Part shown: positions 1 to 6,260 of the stretch, one piece after another
Position numbering within the stretch: the first letter of the stretch is position 1
How the letters are laid out: each line of letters starts with the position of its first letter
Position numbers and translations under genes: made by a program
Notes under the pieces: generated by a model
Seen by the model: only the letters and a program-made list of their open reading frames with translations
The model's database searches: none
What the model was told of the DNA's origin: nothing
From: Gammaproteobacteria bacterium
GTDB lineage: Bacteria; Pseudomonadota; Gammaproteobacteria; Arenicellales; JAANXG01
Direction: 5' to 3'
Length of the DNA: 6,278 bases
NCBI GenBank assembly: GCA_018263405.1
Contig: JAANXG010000159.1
Span: 1 to 6,278 of the forward strand

Positions 1-177
1 GATGTTAGTGATTTATAGTACGGATAATGACTATTTACTGTGTGCTTCATAAAGCTACATCTTATAAAGAATTGGTGATTGAGTTCGCCTGACCAACCCC
101 GGGCTCGTCGCACCTTTGATGTCAGCTCTACTCAAGTCCGTGGAAATCGAGGCTAATCCACTTTTTCGGGAGACTAC
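1..177. other. Intergenic left end, upstream of the cytochrome b gene
   Basis: No coding region is supported here. The first 80 bases are AT-rich and the rest is more GC-rich. A TATAAA-like hexamer at 63-68 and a GATAAT at 23-28 could be -10 elements, but neither has a convincing -35 at 16-18 bases, so no promoter is called. A TAA at 154-156 is in frame with the downstream gene and rules out an upstream extension of it. The small rightward reading frame starting at 116 overlaps that gene out of frame and looks spurious. Confidence 0.5.
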
Positions 178-837
178 ATGTCCTCATTACGAACACGCAA
201 TACGAGTAAGGAAGTCAAGGTATGGGATCCGCTGGTTAGATTCGGCCACTGGATACCGGTCGCCGCGTTGCTCGTCGCTTATTTCACGGAAGAAGGAGCA
301 TTGACGCTGCATGCCCGGGCAGGGTACGTCGTCGGCGCCGTGCTGGTGCTACGCATTGTCTGGGGATTCATCGGTACACCCCACGCCCGGTTTTCGGATT
401 TCCTTTACTCGCCCGGCACGGCGTTGGCCTACCTCCGGGATCTATTACGGGGGCGAGCGAAGCGCTATATCGGTCACAGTCCCGCGGGCGGGGCAATGGT
501 ATTTCTGCTGATAATCAGCCTGGCCGCAACCGCTTTTTCCGGACTCGTGGTGTACGCCCATGAGGAAAACGCCGGGCCCCTGGCGGGGTACGTGGCCGGC
601 GAAAGCGCCGCTGCTTCGACATGGACAATGTTCCGGGAAGCCAGAGCCGACGAGGACGAGGATGACGATGAAGAAGAGCATGAAGCGAGGGAAGAGTTCT
701 GGGAGGAAACCCACGAGTTCTTCGCCAACCTTACCCTGTTTCTCGTCATACTTCATGTCGGCGGGGTCGCACTGGCCAGCTTCGTGCATCGGGAAAACCT
801 CGCCAAATCAATGATCAACGGTCGCAAGCGCGCGTAG
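178..837 (+). CDS. Cytochrome b561-type (b/b6 domain) membrane electron carrier with acidic loop
   Basis: This 219-residue protein is a di-heme b-type cytochrome of the inner membrane, related to the bacterial cytochrome b561 and Ni,Fe-hydrogenase cytochrome b family, which passes electrons between quinones and a partner redox protein. Four hydrophobic helices are visible at about residues 25-40, 47-66, 106-127 and 181-203. Likely heme ligands sit where the family has them: His24 in the RFGHW motif, His45 in LHARAGY, His179 in ETHEF and His193 in ILHVGG. The C-terminal HREN...MINGRKR tail (204-218) is also typical. There is no signal peptide. The loop before helix 4 is highly acidic: 15 of residues 158-177 are Asp or Glu. 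The start is supported by GGAG at 169-172, five bases before ATG, and by an in-frame TAA just upstream. No diheme cytochrome c or hydrogenase partner is in the window, so the redox partner is unknown. The family is confident, the substrate is not. Confidence 0.9.
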   Translation: MSSLRTRNTSKEVKVWDPLVRFGHWIPVAALLVAYFTEEGALTLHARAGYVVGAVLVLRIVWGFIGTPHARFSDFLYSPGTALAYLRDLLRGRAKRYIGHSPAGGAMVFLLIISLAATAFSGLVVYAHEENAGPLAGYVAGESAAASTWTMFREARADEDEDDDEEEHEAREEFWEETHEFFANLTLFLVILHVGGVALASFVHRENLAKSMINGRKRA

Positions 838-850
838 ACCGCAGAATTCT

Positions 851-2890
851 CTACTCTTCCTTTTTCTCGAACCGAGAGATCAGGTCTTTCCGCAGGTTTG
901 CAGGCATCGGATCGTAGTGACTGAACTGCATCGTATAGGAGCCTTCGCCACCGCTGATGGAATTGAGTTTGGATTGATAATCCTCGAGTTCGGCCAATGG
1001 TGCCTGGCCTTCGATGGTGACGAATCCACCCGATTGCACATTCGTGTTAGACACCCGCCCGCGGCGTGATGACAGGTCGCCGGTGATGTCACCCATGTTG
1101 TCATGGGGCACGGTAACTTCGATATTGACCATCGGCTCCATCACGATCGGTTTGGCCTTGTCGATCGCATCCTGGAAAGCTTTGCGCCCCGCGGAGATGA
1201 ACGATACCTCATTCGAGTCGACCGAATGGTACTTGCCGTCGTATACCGTGACCCGGACATCCTGCATGGGATAGCCGGCGACGGCGCCCCGTTGATAGAC
1301 CTCGCGTACGCCTTTTTCCACCGATGGAATAAACTGATTCGGAATGACGCCGCCGACGACCTTGGTTACGAACTCGAATCCCATACCGCGTTTCAAGGGC
1401 TCGATGCGAAGATAAACCTCCCCGAACTGCCCGGCGCCGCCGGACTGTTTTTTATGACGATGGTGGCCTTCCGACTTTTTGGTAATGGTCTCTCGGTACG
1501 GGATCGTGGGTGGCTTGCTATCAACCGCGACGTTATACACTTCTTCCATACGCTCCAGCGCCGTGCGCAGGTGCAAATCGCCCTGCCCCCTTAATATCAT
1601 TTCATTGATATCCGGATCGCGTTCCACCGTAAGGCCGGGATCCTCCTCTGTAAGTTTTTCCAGCGCCTCCGCCAATTTCTGCTCATCCCCGCGCTTTCGG
1701 GGTTTCACCGCCAGGCCGGCGAGCGGCAGCGGCACTTCGGGCAGTTGCAGGCGCAACCGGCTATCCTTCGCTCTGTTATGCAGTACACTCCCAAAGTGGA
1801 TATCTCCCACCTTGGCAACCGCACACAAATCACCGGGAACGCCTTCATCGATCTCCTCATGCTTGCCACCGTGCATCTTGAAAAGATGGCCAACCTTGAA
1901 AGGCTTCGGATTATCGTCGATGTGAAGCTCGCTATTCTTGGTAACCGTGCCATGATGGATCCGGAACACACCAAGTTTCCCGACATAGGGGTCGTGCATC
2001 ACCTTGAAAACATGGCACAAAATATCACCGTCCGCTTCGGGTTTTATGGCAACCGGCTCGGCGGCGTCTTCGGCCTCGCGCACGAATAACGGTCGGTTGC
2101 CCTCGGCGGGATTGGGGAGCAGCTTTCCAAAGACCTCGAGCAACTCGGGAATGCCGGTCCCCATTTTAGCTGAAACAAAGCATACCGGTACAAGGTGCCC
2201 TTCCCGCAGCGCCTTCTCGAAGGCATCGTGAAGCGCGCGCGGTTCGAGCTTGCCATGTTCCAGATATTGTTCCATAAGCCTTTCGTCAACCTCGACTGTC
2301 TGATCGATCACGGCCGTATGGGCGTCATCCACCAACCAGAAATCCGCCTCGCCGGACGGTGTAAAAAAGCAATCGACAACTTTCGTGGCGTTTTCCGCCG
2401 GCAGGTTGATAGCCATGCATTCGTCGCCGAACGTCTCTCGTATCTGCGCAAGCAGGCCCTCGAGATTCACCCCTTCCGCGTCGATATGGTTGATCACGAT
2501 GATGCGGCATTGTTTATGCTCCGACGTCCATTGCTCAAACCGACGGGTCATGGTTTGAATACCCGTCTGGGCATTCACGACCAGTGCAGCGGTTTCCACC
2601 GCCGGTAACGCGCCCAGGGCATGGCCCACGAAGTCCGGATAGCCGGGCGTATCGATCAGATTGATATGACAGCCGTTGCGATCAACGCTAATCAGCGACG
2701 AACGCAGGGAATGACAATGTTTACGTTCCAGCGCGTCGTCGTCCGAAAGGGTGTTACCCTTTTCCACCGACCCCGGGCTTTGCGCGGCTCCGGCTGCATG
2801 CAGCAACGATTCCACCAAGGTGGTCTTCCCGGAACCTGCGTGCCCGAGCAGCACGACATTGCGAATATCTTTAGTTGTGTACCCGGACAT
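851..2890 (-). CDS. fusA: Elongation factor G-like translational GTPase, divergent paralogue type
   Basis: This 679-residue cytosolic protein has the full five-domain EF-G layout. EF-G drives tRNA-mRNA translocation, and with RRF ribosome recycling, using GTP. Domain I (about 1-280) has the P-loop GHAGSGKT (16-23), a G3 motif DTPGY (80-84), NHID (134-137) in the G4 position and SAK (240-242) as G5. Domain II is about 287-370, domain III about 383-455, domain IV about 460-580 with the QSGGAGQFG segment (482-490) and the tip histidine His555 in YHSVDS, and domain V about 582-670. Three points differ from housekeeping EF-G. The RGIT G2 motif is absent (residues 55-68 read instead around HCHSLRSSL), the catalytic-loop His of DTPGH is Tyr84, and the G4 Lys is His135. 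This fits the divergent second EF-G type seen in many bacteria. No rpsL, rpsG or tuf lies nearby, as would be expected for the str-operon copy. The start has GGGAGG ten bases upstream (2901-2906 on this strand). The symbol denotes the family, not orthology to the essential gene. Confidence 0.93.
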   Translation of the reverse strand: MSGYTTKDIRNVVLLGHAGSGKTTLVESLLHAAGAAQSPGSVEKGNTLSDDDALERKHCHSLRSSLISVDRNGCHINLIDTPGYPDFVGHALGALPAVETAALVVNAQTGIQTMTRRFEQWTSEHKQCRIIVINHIDAEGVNLEGLLAQIRETFGDECMAINLPAENATKVVDCFFTPSGEADFWLVDDAHTAVIDQTVEVDERLMEQYLEHGKLEPRALHDAFEKALREGHLVPVCFVSAKMGTGIPELLEVFGKLLPNPAEGNRPLFVREAEDAAEPVAIKPEADGDILCHVFKVMHDPYVGKLGVFRIHHGTVTKNSELHIDDNPKPFKVGHLFKMHGGKHEEIDEGVPGDLCAVAKVGDIHFGSVLHNRAKDSRLRLQLPEVPLPLAGLAVKPRKRGDEQKLAEALEKLTEEDPGLTVERDPDINEMILRGQGDLHLRTALERMEEVYNVAVDSKPPTIPYRETITKKSEGHHRHKKQSGGAGQFGEVYLRIEPLKRGMGFEFVTKVVGGVIPNQFIPSVEKGVREVYQRGAVAGYPMQDVRVTVYDGKYHSVDSNEVSFISAGRKAFQDAIDKAKPIVMEPMVNIEVTVPHDNMGDITGDLSSRRGRVSNTNVQSGGFVTIEGQAPLAELEDYQSKLNSISGGEGSYTMQFSHYDPMPANLRKDLISRFEKKEE

Positions 2891-3016
2891 TAGATCGAAT
2901 CCTCCCGGTGCCGAACCTTTGTTTTTTTATCCCCAACCGCATTCGCCGAAGCGCGATGCAATGCTTCAACACTTTCCCTCTGTAAAGCTGATCTGTAACC
3001 GCTCGCAGCTGCTAGT

Positions 3017-3046
3017 GTACCCCGTCACTGATATTGCAACATTCAG
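3017..3046 (+). repeat. Left terminal inverted repeat (A arm)
   Basis: This arm begins GTACCCCGTCACTGATA and pairs with 3248-3277 at 27 of 30 positions. The mismatches are at 3034, 3037 and 3041. It is preceded by GCTAGT, which matches the far end at five of six further bases. Confidence 0.85.
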
Positions 3047-3051
3047 AGCGA

Positions 3052-3068
3052 GCCTGAGCCGCCAGTGG
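3052..3068 (+). repeat. Internal inverted repeat B, left arm (partner 3121-3137)
   Basis: The 17-base arm GCCTGAGCCGCCAGTGG is the reverse complement of 3121-3137 at 15 of 17 positions. Together they enclose about 52 bases and form the first internal stem of the element. Confidence 0.75.
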
Positions 3069-3120
3069 AAGGCGCCGATCCGCAGTGAATGGCCCAGTCC
3101 TTTACCAGGAGCGCAACGCC

Positions 3121-3137
3121 CCAATGGTGGCTCAGGC
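3121..3137 (-). repeat. Internal inverted repeat B, right arm (partner 3052-3068)
   Basis: The sequence CCAATGGTGGCTCAGGC pairs with 3052-3068 with two mismatches. It closes the first internal stem, directly before a short CCC-TTC-GGG mini-hairpin at 3143-3151. Confidence 0.75.
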
Positions 3138-3154
3138 GCACTCCCTTCGGGCGA

Positions 3155-3167
3155 CCCGGAAAGCGGT
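3155..3167 (+). repeat. Internal inverted repeat C, left arm (partner 3232-3244)
   Basis: CCCGGAAAGCGGT is the exact reverse complement of 3232-3244, a perfect 13-base pair. Further nested pairing continues inside it: CCGC (3171-3174) with GCGG (3225-3228), and TGTCT (3182-3186) with AGACA (3214-3218). This gives one long irregular hairpin. Confidence 0.8.
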
Positions 3168-3231
3168 CACCCGCGGCGTTATGTCTGTTGAGAAAGGCGC
3201 GCCATTCCCGGCGAGACAGGCCTTGCGGCTC

Positions 3232-3244
3232 ACCGCTTTCCGGG
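3232..3244 (-). repeat. Internal inverted repeat C, right arm (partner 3155-3167)
   Basis: ACCGCTTTCCGGG pairs perfectly with 3155-3167. It lies three bases before the right terminal repeat, so the C stem and the outer stem are nearly contiguous. Confidence 0.8.
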
Positions 3245-3247
3245 CCG

Positions 3248-3277
3248 CTGAACGTTACAGTATCAGTGACGGGGTAC
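3248..3277 (-). repeat. Right terminal inverted repeat (A' arm)
   Basis: This is the partner of 3017-3046, reading inward from the right. Its outer end runs into the perfect 12-base palindrome TACGCTAGCGTA (3275-3286), which spans the presumed element boundary. Confidence 0.85.
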
Positions 3278-3334
3278 GCTAGCGTATCGTAAACCCCCCC
3301 CGAGCACCAAATCACCAATGCGGCCACTACCCCA

Positions 3335-5896
3335 TCAGGATTGGCGTAGCCTGTCCGCGAATTCATCCGCGGGAAGTGCCTTGGCGTACAAATAGCCCTG
3401 CCCTTGGTCGCAGCCGTAGCGTCGGAGCCACTCGGTTTGCGTTGGACGTTCAACGCCTTCGGCGACAACGGTAAGGTCGAGGTTGCGACCAAGTTCCACA
3501 ATCGTTTTTACGATCGCTCCGGCGGTAGCTTCCTGTGAATCATCGAGGTCCGCCACGAACGAGCGGTCTATCTTGAGAGTGTCTATCGGCAGCTGCCGTA
3601 GATGATTGAGCGAGGAATATCCGGTACCGAAATCGTCGATCGCGATGCGCAGACCCCGCGCACGCTCCTTGAGCTCGGTTAGTTGGCGGCGGGCGCGCTC
3701 ATAATCCCGCATCAGCATGCTCTCGGTGATCTCGAGTTCAAGGTCCGCAGCATCCACTCCGGCCGTTTCCAGGCCACGTCCGACTTTATCCGCGAAATCG
3801 TCGGCGTGCAGCTCGCGCGCGGAAACGTTGACGGATAACACGAGGCGCCGGCCCTCTCCCTGCCAGGCCGCCAAGCGCTGCGCAGCCTGGCACAGTACGG
3901 TGTGATCAATCTCGCTCATTAGCGGGCTGCGCTCCGCAATAGCGATGAACTCGCCGGCCACAAGCAGGCCTCGTTGTGGATGACGCCAGCGCAGCAGGGC
4001 CTCCGCGCCGCAAATCTTTCCGGTATCCAGTATCACGCGGGGTTGATAATGCAGTTCGAGTTCCCCGTTCCTGAGCGCCTCCTGCAGCTCCGACTCGACC
4101 TGTAGACGTTCCGAAACCTGCCGGTTCATACCCTCGGCGAAGTAGCGGTACTGGTTCTTGCCGGCGTGCTTGGCCGCATACATCGCCGTGTCCGCGGCCT
4201 GTAATAATGCCTCCGGCGTCTCGCCATCCTGGGGATACAAACTGATACCCATGCTCGGACGCGCGTTCACCTCGCGCTCGCCAATGCGAACATTCTGCTG
4301 CAGTACCTCGAGGACTCGTTCGGCGATGTCCGCGCAGTAGTCGGCGCCGTTCTTCAAGGATACAACCAGGGCGAACTCGTCGCCGCCCAACCGCGCGACA
4401 GTATCGCCCGCGCGCGAACACTCACCCAGTCGCTCGGCCACTTCCTTCAACAATCGGTCGCCCGCACCATGTCCCAACGAATCGTTGATCAGCTTGAATT
4501 CATCGATATCCAGCAGCAAAACACCAACCGGATAGTTACCGCGGCTCGCATCGAGGATGGCCTGCGCCAATCGGTCCATCAACAAAACCCGATTCGGCAA
4601 CTCGGTTAGCCGGTCGTAATGCGTCTGCAGTGCCAGTGCCTCGGATAAGCGGTTCTGTTCGATGGCAATGGACGCGATCTGAGCCATTTCGCGCAACAGC
4701 TCATTCGACGGGTGATTGACTGCGTTCGCTCCCTTGGTGAATACCGCCAGTGTGCCCAGTGCCATGTCGTGCTGGTCCCGAATAGCAACAGCGAAAACGG
4801 CGTCGTAGCCGGATTTGCGGACGGCTACCGCGAAATCGCTATCGGAATTGTCGTTATCCTGGAAACAGGCTTCCACCACGCCCGGGGCGCCTTGCAGCGC
4901 GGCCTGCACCGCGGTCCCCACATTATCCGGCGTCGTTCCGTCGAGCGCACGGACACACGCTTTCGACAACCGCGATGCCTGACGTTCCATTTCGGCGGCC
5001 GCACGCGAAGCGAATATTTTCAACAGATATTCCGCCGTTGACATCTCGGAAATCGGCCTCCGAAAAAGCGCGACAATGAGCCCTATTGCCTCGCCGTTGG
5101 AATCGAACAAAGGGGAACCGATATACGCCTCGATTTGCTCTTCAGCCAACATACGATCTTGCGGAAAGAGTTGCGCGGCCTTTTCCGGGTAAAAGCAGAT
5201 CTCTCTTCCAACTACGTTCCGGCAGGGGGAATGAACGAGTTCGTACTGAAAATTGGATCCAAGATCTCCATCTCTGTAGACCGCGATAGTATTAATACGG
5301 TCTGCGTTAGCTCGATCGAGTCTACCGACAATCGCGAAATCGCTATGAAGCGCTTCCGCCAGGTAGCGCACCAATGATTCAAAAAATTCCGGAGTCGTGC
5401 CTTCCGTAGCGCTTAAAGCGACGATCCGCAACGAATCCTCGAGCTGTCTTCCATTGGTTATGTCGACAACGGAGCCAAGCATGCAGTAGGCCCGGCCTGA
5501 CTCGTTGCGGCGCGCTACCCCCCGATTCAACACCCAGCGCACGTCTCCTTTGCCGGAAAACACTCTCATCTCGATCTGAAAGACATCCGTCTGGCCCTTC
5601 AAATGCCTTGCTAATGTTTGTTTGTAGCGCAGGTAGTCGTCGGGATGGACAAAGGTCAAGGGATCTTCCGAGCTAAACTCGTTTCCCTTGTCGTGGAAGT
5701 CAAGAATATCGAGAAGACGGGGCGAATAGTAAATCGCATCTCGTTCTATATCCCAAAACCAGTTTCCATCGGTGGACGCCTCGACGATCAACTCATGCCA
5801 CTCGTCGAGGCTCGGAGCGTTCGCCCCCGAGTCAGTCGAAACGGTGTCGCGCCTCGTTATACCGAGAGACGAGAAGGACTGTTCTGTGAACCCCAT
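3335..5896 (-). CDS. PAS-GAF-GGDEF-EAL bifunctional cyclic-di-GMP cyclase/phosphodiesterase
   Basis: This 853-residue soluble protein controls the second messenger cyclic di-GMP. A PAS sensor domain occupies about 30-155 (GNWFWDI, FVHPDDY, WVLNRG). A GAF domain follows at about 168-300, with the SPC (223-225) and YIGSPL (258-263) segments. A second, shorter GAF-like stretch at about 311-414 ends in the typical helix IASIAIEQNRL. The GGDEF domain (about 425-585) has LTELPNR, the metal aspartate Asp463, intact GGDEF (504-508), and an RxxD product-inhibition site (Arg495, Asp498) at the normal spacing. The EAL domain (about 605-850) has EALLRW (632-637), Asn690, Glu722, DDFGTGYSS (754-762), Lys775, Glu813 and QGY (833-835), so both catalytic centres look usable. 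Which activity dominates cannot be read from sequence. There is no membrane segment or signal peptide, so it is cytoplasmic. ATG at 5896 is the first start after an in-frame TAA (5932-5930). Its ribosome binding site is weak (AGG four bases upstream). The ligand is unknown. Confidence 0.93.
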   Translation of the reverse strand: MGFTEQSFSSLGITRRDTVSTDSGANAPSLDEWHELIVEASTDGNWFWDIERDAIYYSPRLLDILDFHDKGNEFSSEDPLTFVHPDDYLRYKQTLARHLKGQTDVFQIEMRVFSGKGDVRWVLNRGVARRNESGRAYCMLGSVVDITNGRQLEDSLRIVALSATEGTTPEFFESLVRYLAEALHSDFAIVGRLDRANADRINTIAVYRDGDLGSNFQYELVHSPCRNVVGREICFYPEKAAQLFPQDRMLAEEQIEAYIGSPLFDSNGEAIGLIVALFRRPISEMSTAEYLLKIFASRAAAEMERQASRLSKACVRALDGTTPDNVGTAVQAALQGAPGVVEACFQDNDNSDSDFAVAVRKSGYDAVFAVAIRDQHDMALGTLAVFTKGANAVNHPSNELLREMAQIASIAIEQNRLSEALALQTHYDRLTELPNRVLLMDRLAQAILDASRGNYPVGVLLLDIDEFKLINDSLGHGAGDRLLKEVAERLGECSRAGDTVARLGGDEFALVVSLKNGADYCADIAERVLEVLQQNVRIGEREVNARPSMGISLYPQDGETPEALLQAADTAMYAAKHAGKNQYRYFAEGMNRQVSERLQVESELQEALRNGELELHYQPRVILDTGKICGAEALLRWRHPQRGLLVAGEFIAIAERSPLMSEIDHTVLCQAAQRLAAWQGEGRRLVLSVNVSARELHADDFADKVGRGLETAGVDAADLELEITESMLMRDYERARRQLTELKERARGLRIAIDDFGTGYSSLNHLRQLPIDTLKIDRSFVADLDDSQEATAGAIVKTIVELGRNLDLTVVAEGVERPTQTEWLRRYGCDQGQGYLYAKALPADEFADRLRQS

Positions 5897-5935
5897 ATGC
5901 CTGTATGTAAAGAGGACAAACCCCCGACGTTAATA

Positions 5936-5964
5936 CACATAGCCCATTCAAACGAGCGGGTCAA
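5936..5964 (-). promoter_or_regulatory. Candidate sigma70 promoter for the GGDEF-EAL gene
   Basis: On the minus strand TTGACC (5964-5959) matches the -35 consensus at five of six positions. It is followed after 17 bases by TATGTG (5941-5936), a weak -10 with three matches. Transcription would start near 5929, giving a leader of about 33 bases before the ATG at 5896. The good -35 and exact spacing favour it, while the poor -10 keeps confidence low. Confidence 0.4.
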
Positions 5965-6026
5965 CGCGATATTTACATATGGAAGCGTGATGGGCGTTGC
6001 ATCGACACCTGCGACAATGGAGGTCA

Positions 6027-6071
6027 GGCGTGGTGAAAGCCGGAAAGCCGGGTTGATGGTTCGGCCACGCC
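6027..6071. repeat. Inverted repeat with internal tandem octamer
   Basis: GGCGTGG (6027-6033) and CCACGCC (6065-6071) are perfect reverse complements around a 31-base loop. The loop contains two head-to-tail copies of GAAAGCCG (6035-6042 and 6043-6050). There is no T-run, so a rho-independent terminator is unlikely. It lies upstream of the leftward promoter candidate and could be an operator-like or relic repeat. No function is known. Confidence 0.45.
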
Positions 6072-6110
6072 CGCCATCTTGTCACGCCCTGGTTGTTCTA
6101 ATCAGTCCCC

Positions 6111-6139
6111 TTGAATTCTCAGAATCATACAACTCTAAT
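6111..6139 (+). promoter_or_regulatory. Candidate rightward sigma70 promoter
   Basis: TTGAAT (6111-6116, four of six -35 matches) is followed after 17 bases by TCTAAT (6134-6139, five of six -10 matches) in an AT-rich patch. Its predicted start near 6147 would give a leader of about 115 bases to the possible start codon at 6261. A nearly symmetrical ATTCT-c-AGAAT lies in the spacer. Confidence 0.35.
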
Positions 6140-6260
6140 ATGCTAATAGAGGTAATTTCTCAAAAAGTCCGTGCAATGTCGGCGATCATGTGGGGGTAGG
6201 GTTGTCTTTCAGGGACGCTGTAAGAAGTGGCATAGGGAAGTGCCGTTTACGGAGCTAAGG

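Larger units (their letters stand above)
3011..3283. mobile_element. MITE-like palindromic element with nested inverted repeats
   Basis: The ends are long imperfect inverted repeats: 3017-3046 against the reverse complement of 3248-3277 match at 27 of 30 positions, and all three mismatches are transitions. The shared core is GTACCCCGTCACTGATA. If GCTAG outside each end is included, the repeats run over 36 bp with 32 matches. CTAG at 3012-3015 and 3279-3282 could be a 4-bp target duplication, which would make the element 3016-3278 (263 bp). CTAG is its own reverse complement, however, so it cannot be told apart from an extension of the repeat. Inside lie two more inverted pairs, each nested in its own half. 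There is no transposase frame. By analogy with miniature inverted-repeat transposable elements this is probably a non-autonomous element moved in trans, or a relic of one. A structured RNA or regulatory module is the alternative. The family is not recognised. Confidence 0.65.
2891..3334. other. Intergenic spacer between EF-G-like and GGDEF-EAL genes, hosting a palindromic element
   Basis: This 444-bp spacer lies between two leftward genes. The part nearest the EF-G-like gene (2891-3010) must carry that gene's leader and probably its promoter. A TTTACA hexamer on the minus strand (about 2983-2988) is a possible -35, but no good -10 follows at the right distance. The middle (3011-3283) is the inverted-repeat element annotated separately. 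The remaining 51 bases up to the GGDEF-EAL stop contain a run of eight C (3294-3301) and no hairpin with a T-tract, so no rho-independent terminator is called for that gene. Several reading frames of 65-150 codons cross this region on both strands, but they lack ribosome binding sites and overlap each other and the repeats. Confidence 0.6.

Noticed and set aside
649..690. Low-complexity purine-rich stretch as a frameshift or simple-repeat artefact
   Set aside because: The frame continues correctly into helix 4 with its heme ligand and the conserved HREN tail, so the acidic segment is truly coded.
1103..1594. Rightward frame of 163 codons antisense to the EF-G-like gene
   Set aside because: The opposite strand encodes conserved EF-G domains throughout this stretch, so this is a shadow frame.
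2900..2930. T-rich run (TTTGTTTTTTTA, 2918-2929) as a rightward terminator
   Set aside because: Only a three-base stem precedes it, no rightward gene ends nearby, and it lies in the leader of the leftward EF-G-like gene.
3011..3283. Rho-independent terminator for the GGDEF-EAL gene
   Set aside because: The outer stem encloses about 200 bases and is not followed by a T-tract in either orientation. It is far larger than a terminator hairpin.
3085..3292. Two overlapping small rightward frames (65 and 67 codons) inside the element
   Set aside because: They lie almost wholly within the nested repeats, overlap each other in different frames, and are Arg/Pro/Ser-rich as expected from noncoding GC-rich DNA.
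3043..3501. Leftward reading frame of 152 codons running through the palindromic element
   Set aside because: It overlaps the GGDEF-EAL gene out of frame, spans the inverted repeats and has no ribosome binding site. Its openness is explained by GC-rich sequence, although a relic of a transposon-borne frame cannot be fully excluded.
5618..6199. Rightward frame of 193 codons covering the start of the GGDEF-EAL gene and the right intergenic region
   Set aside because: Its first half is antisense to the PAS domain and the rest shows no recognisable protein features, so it is treated as a shadow frame.
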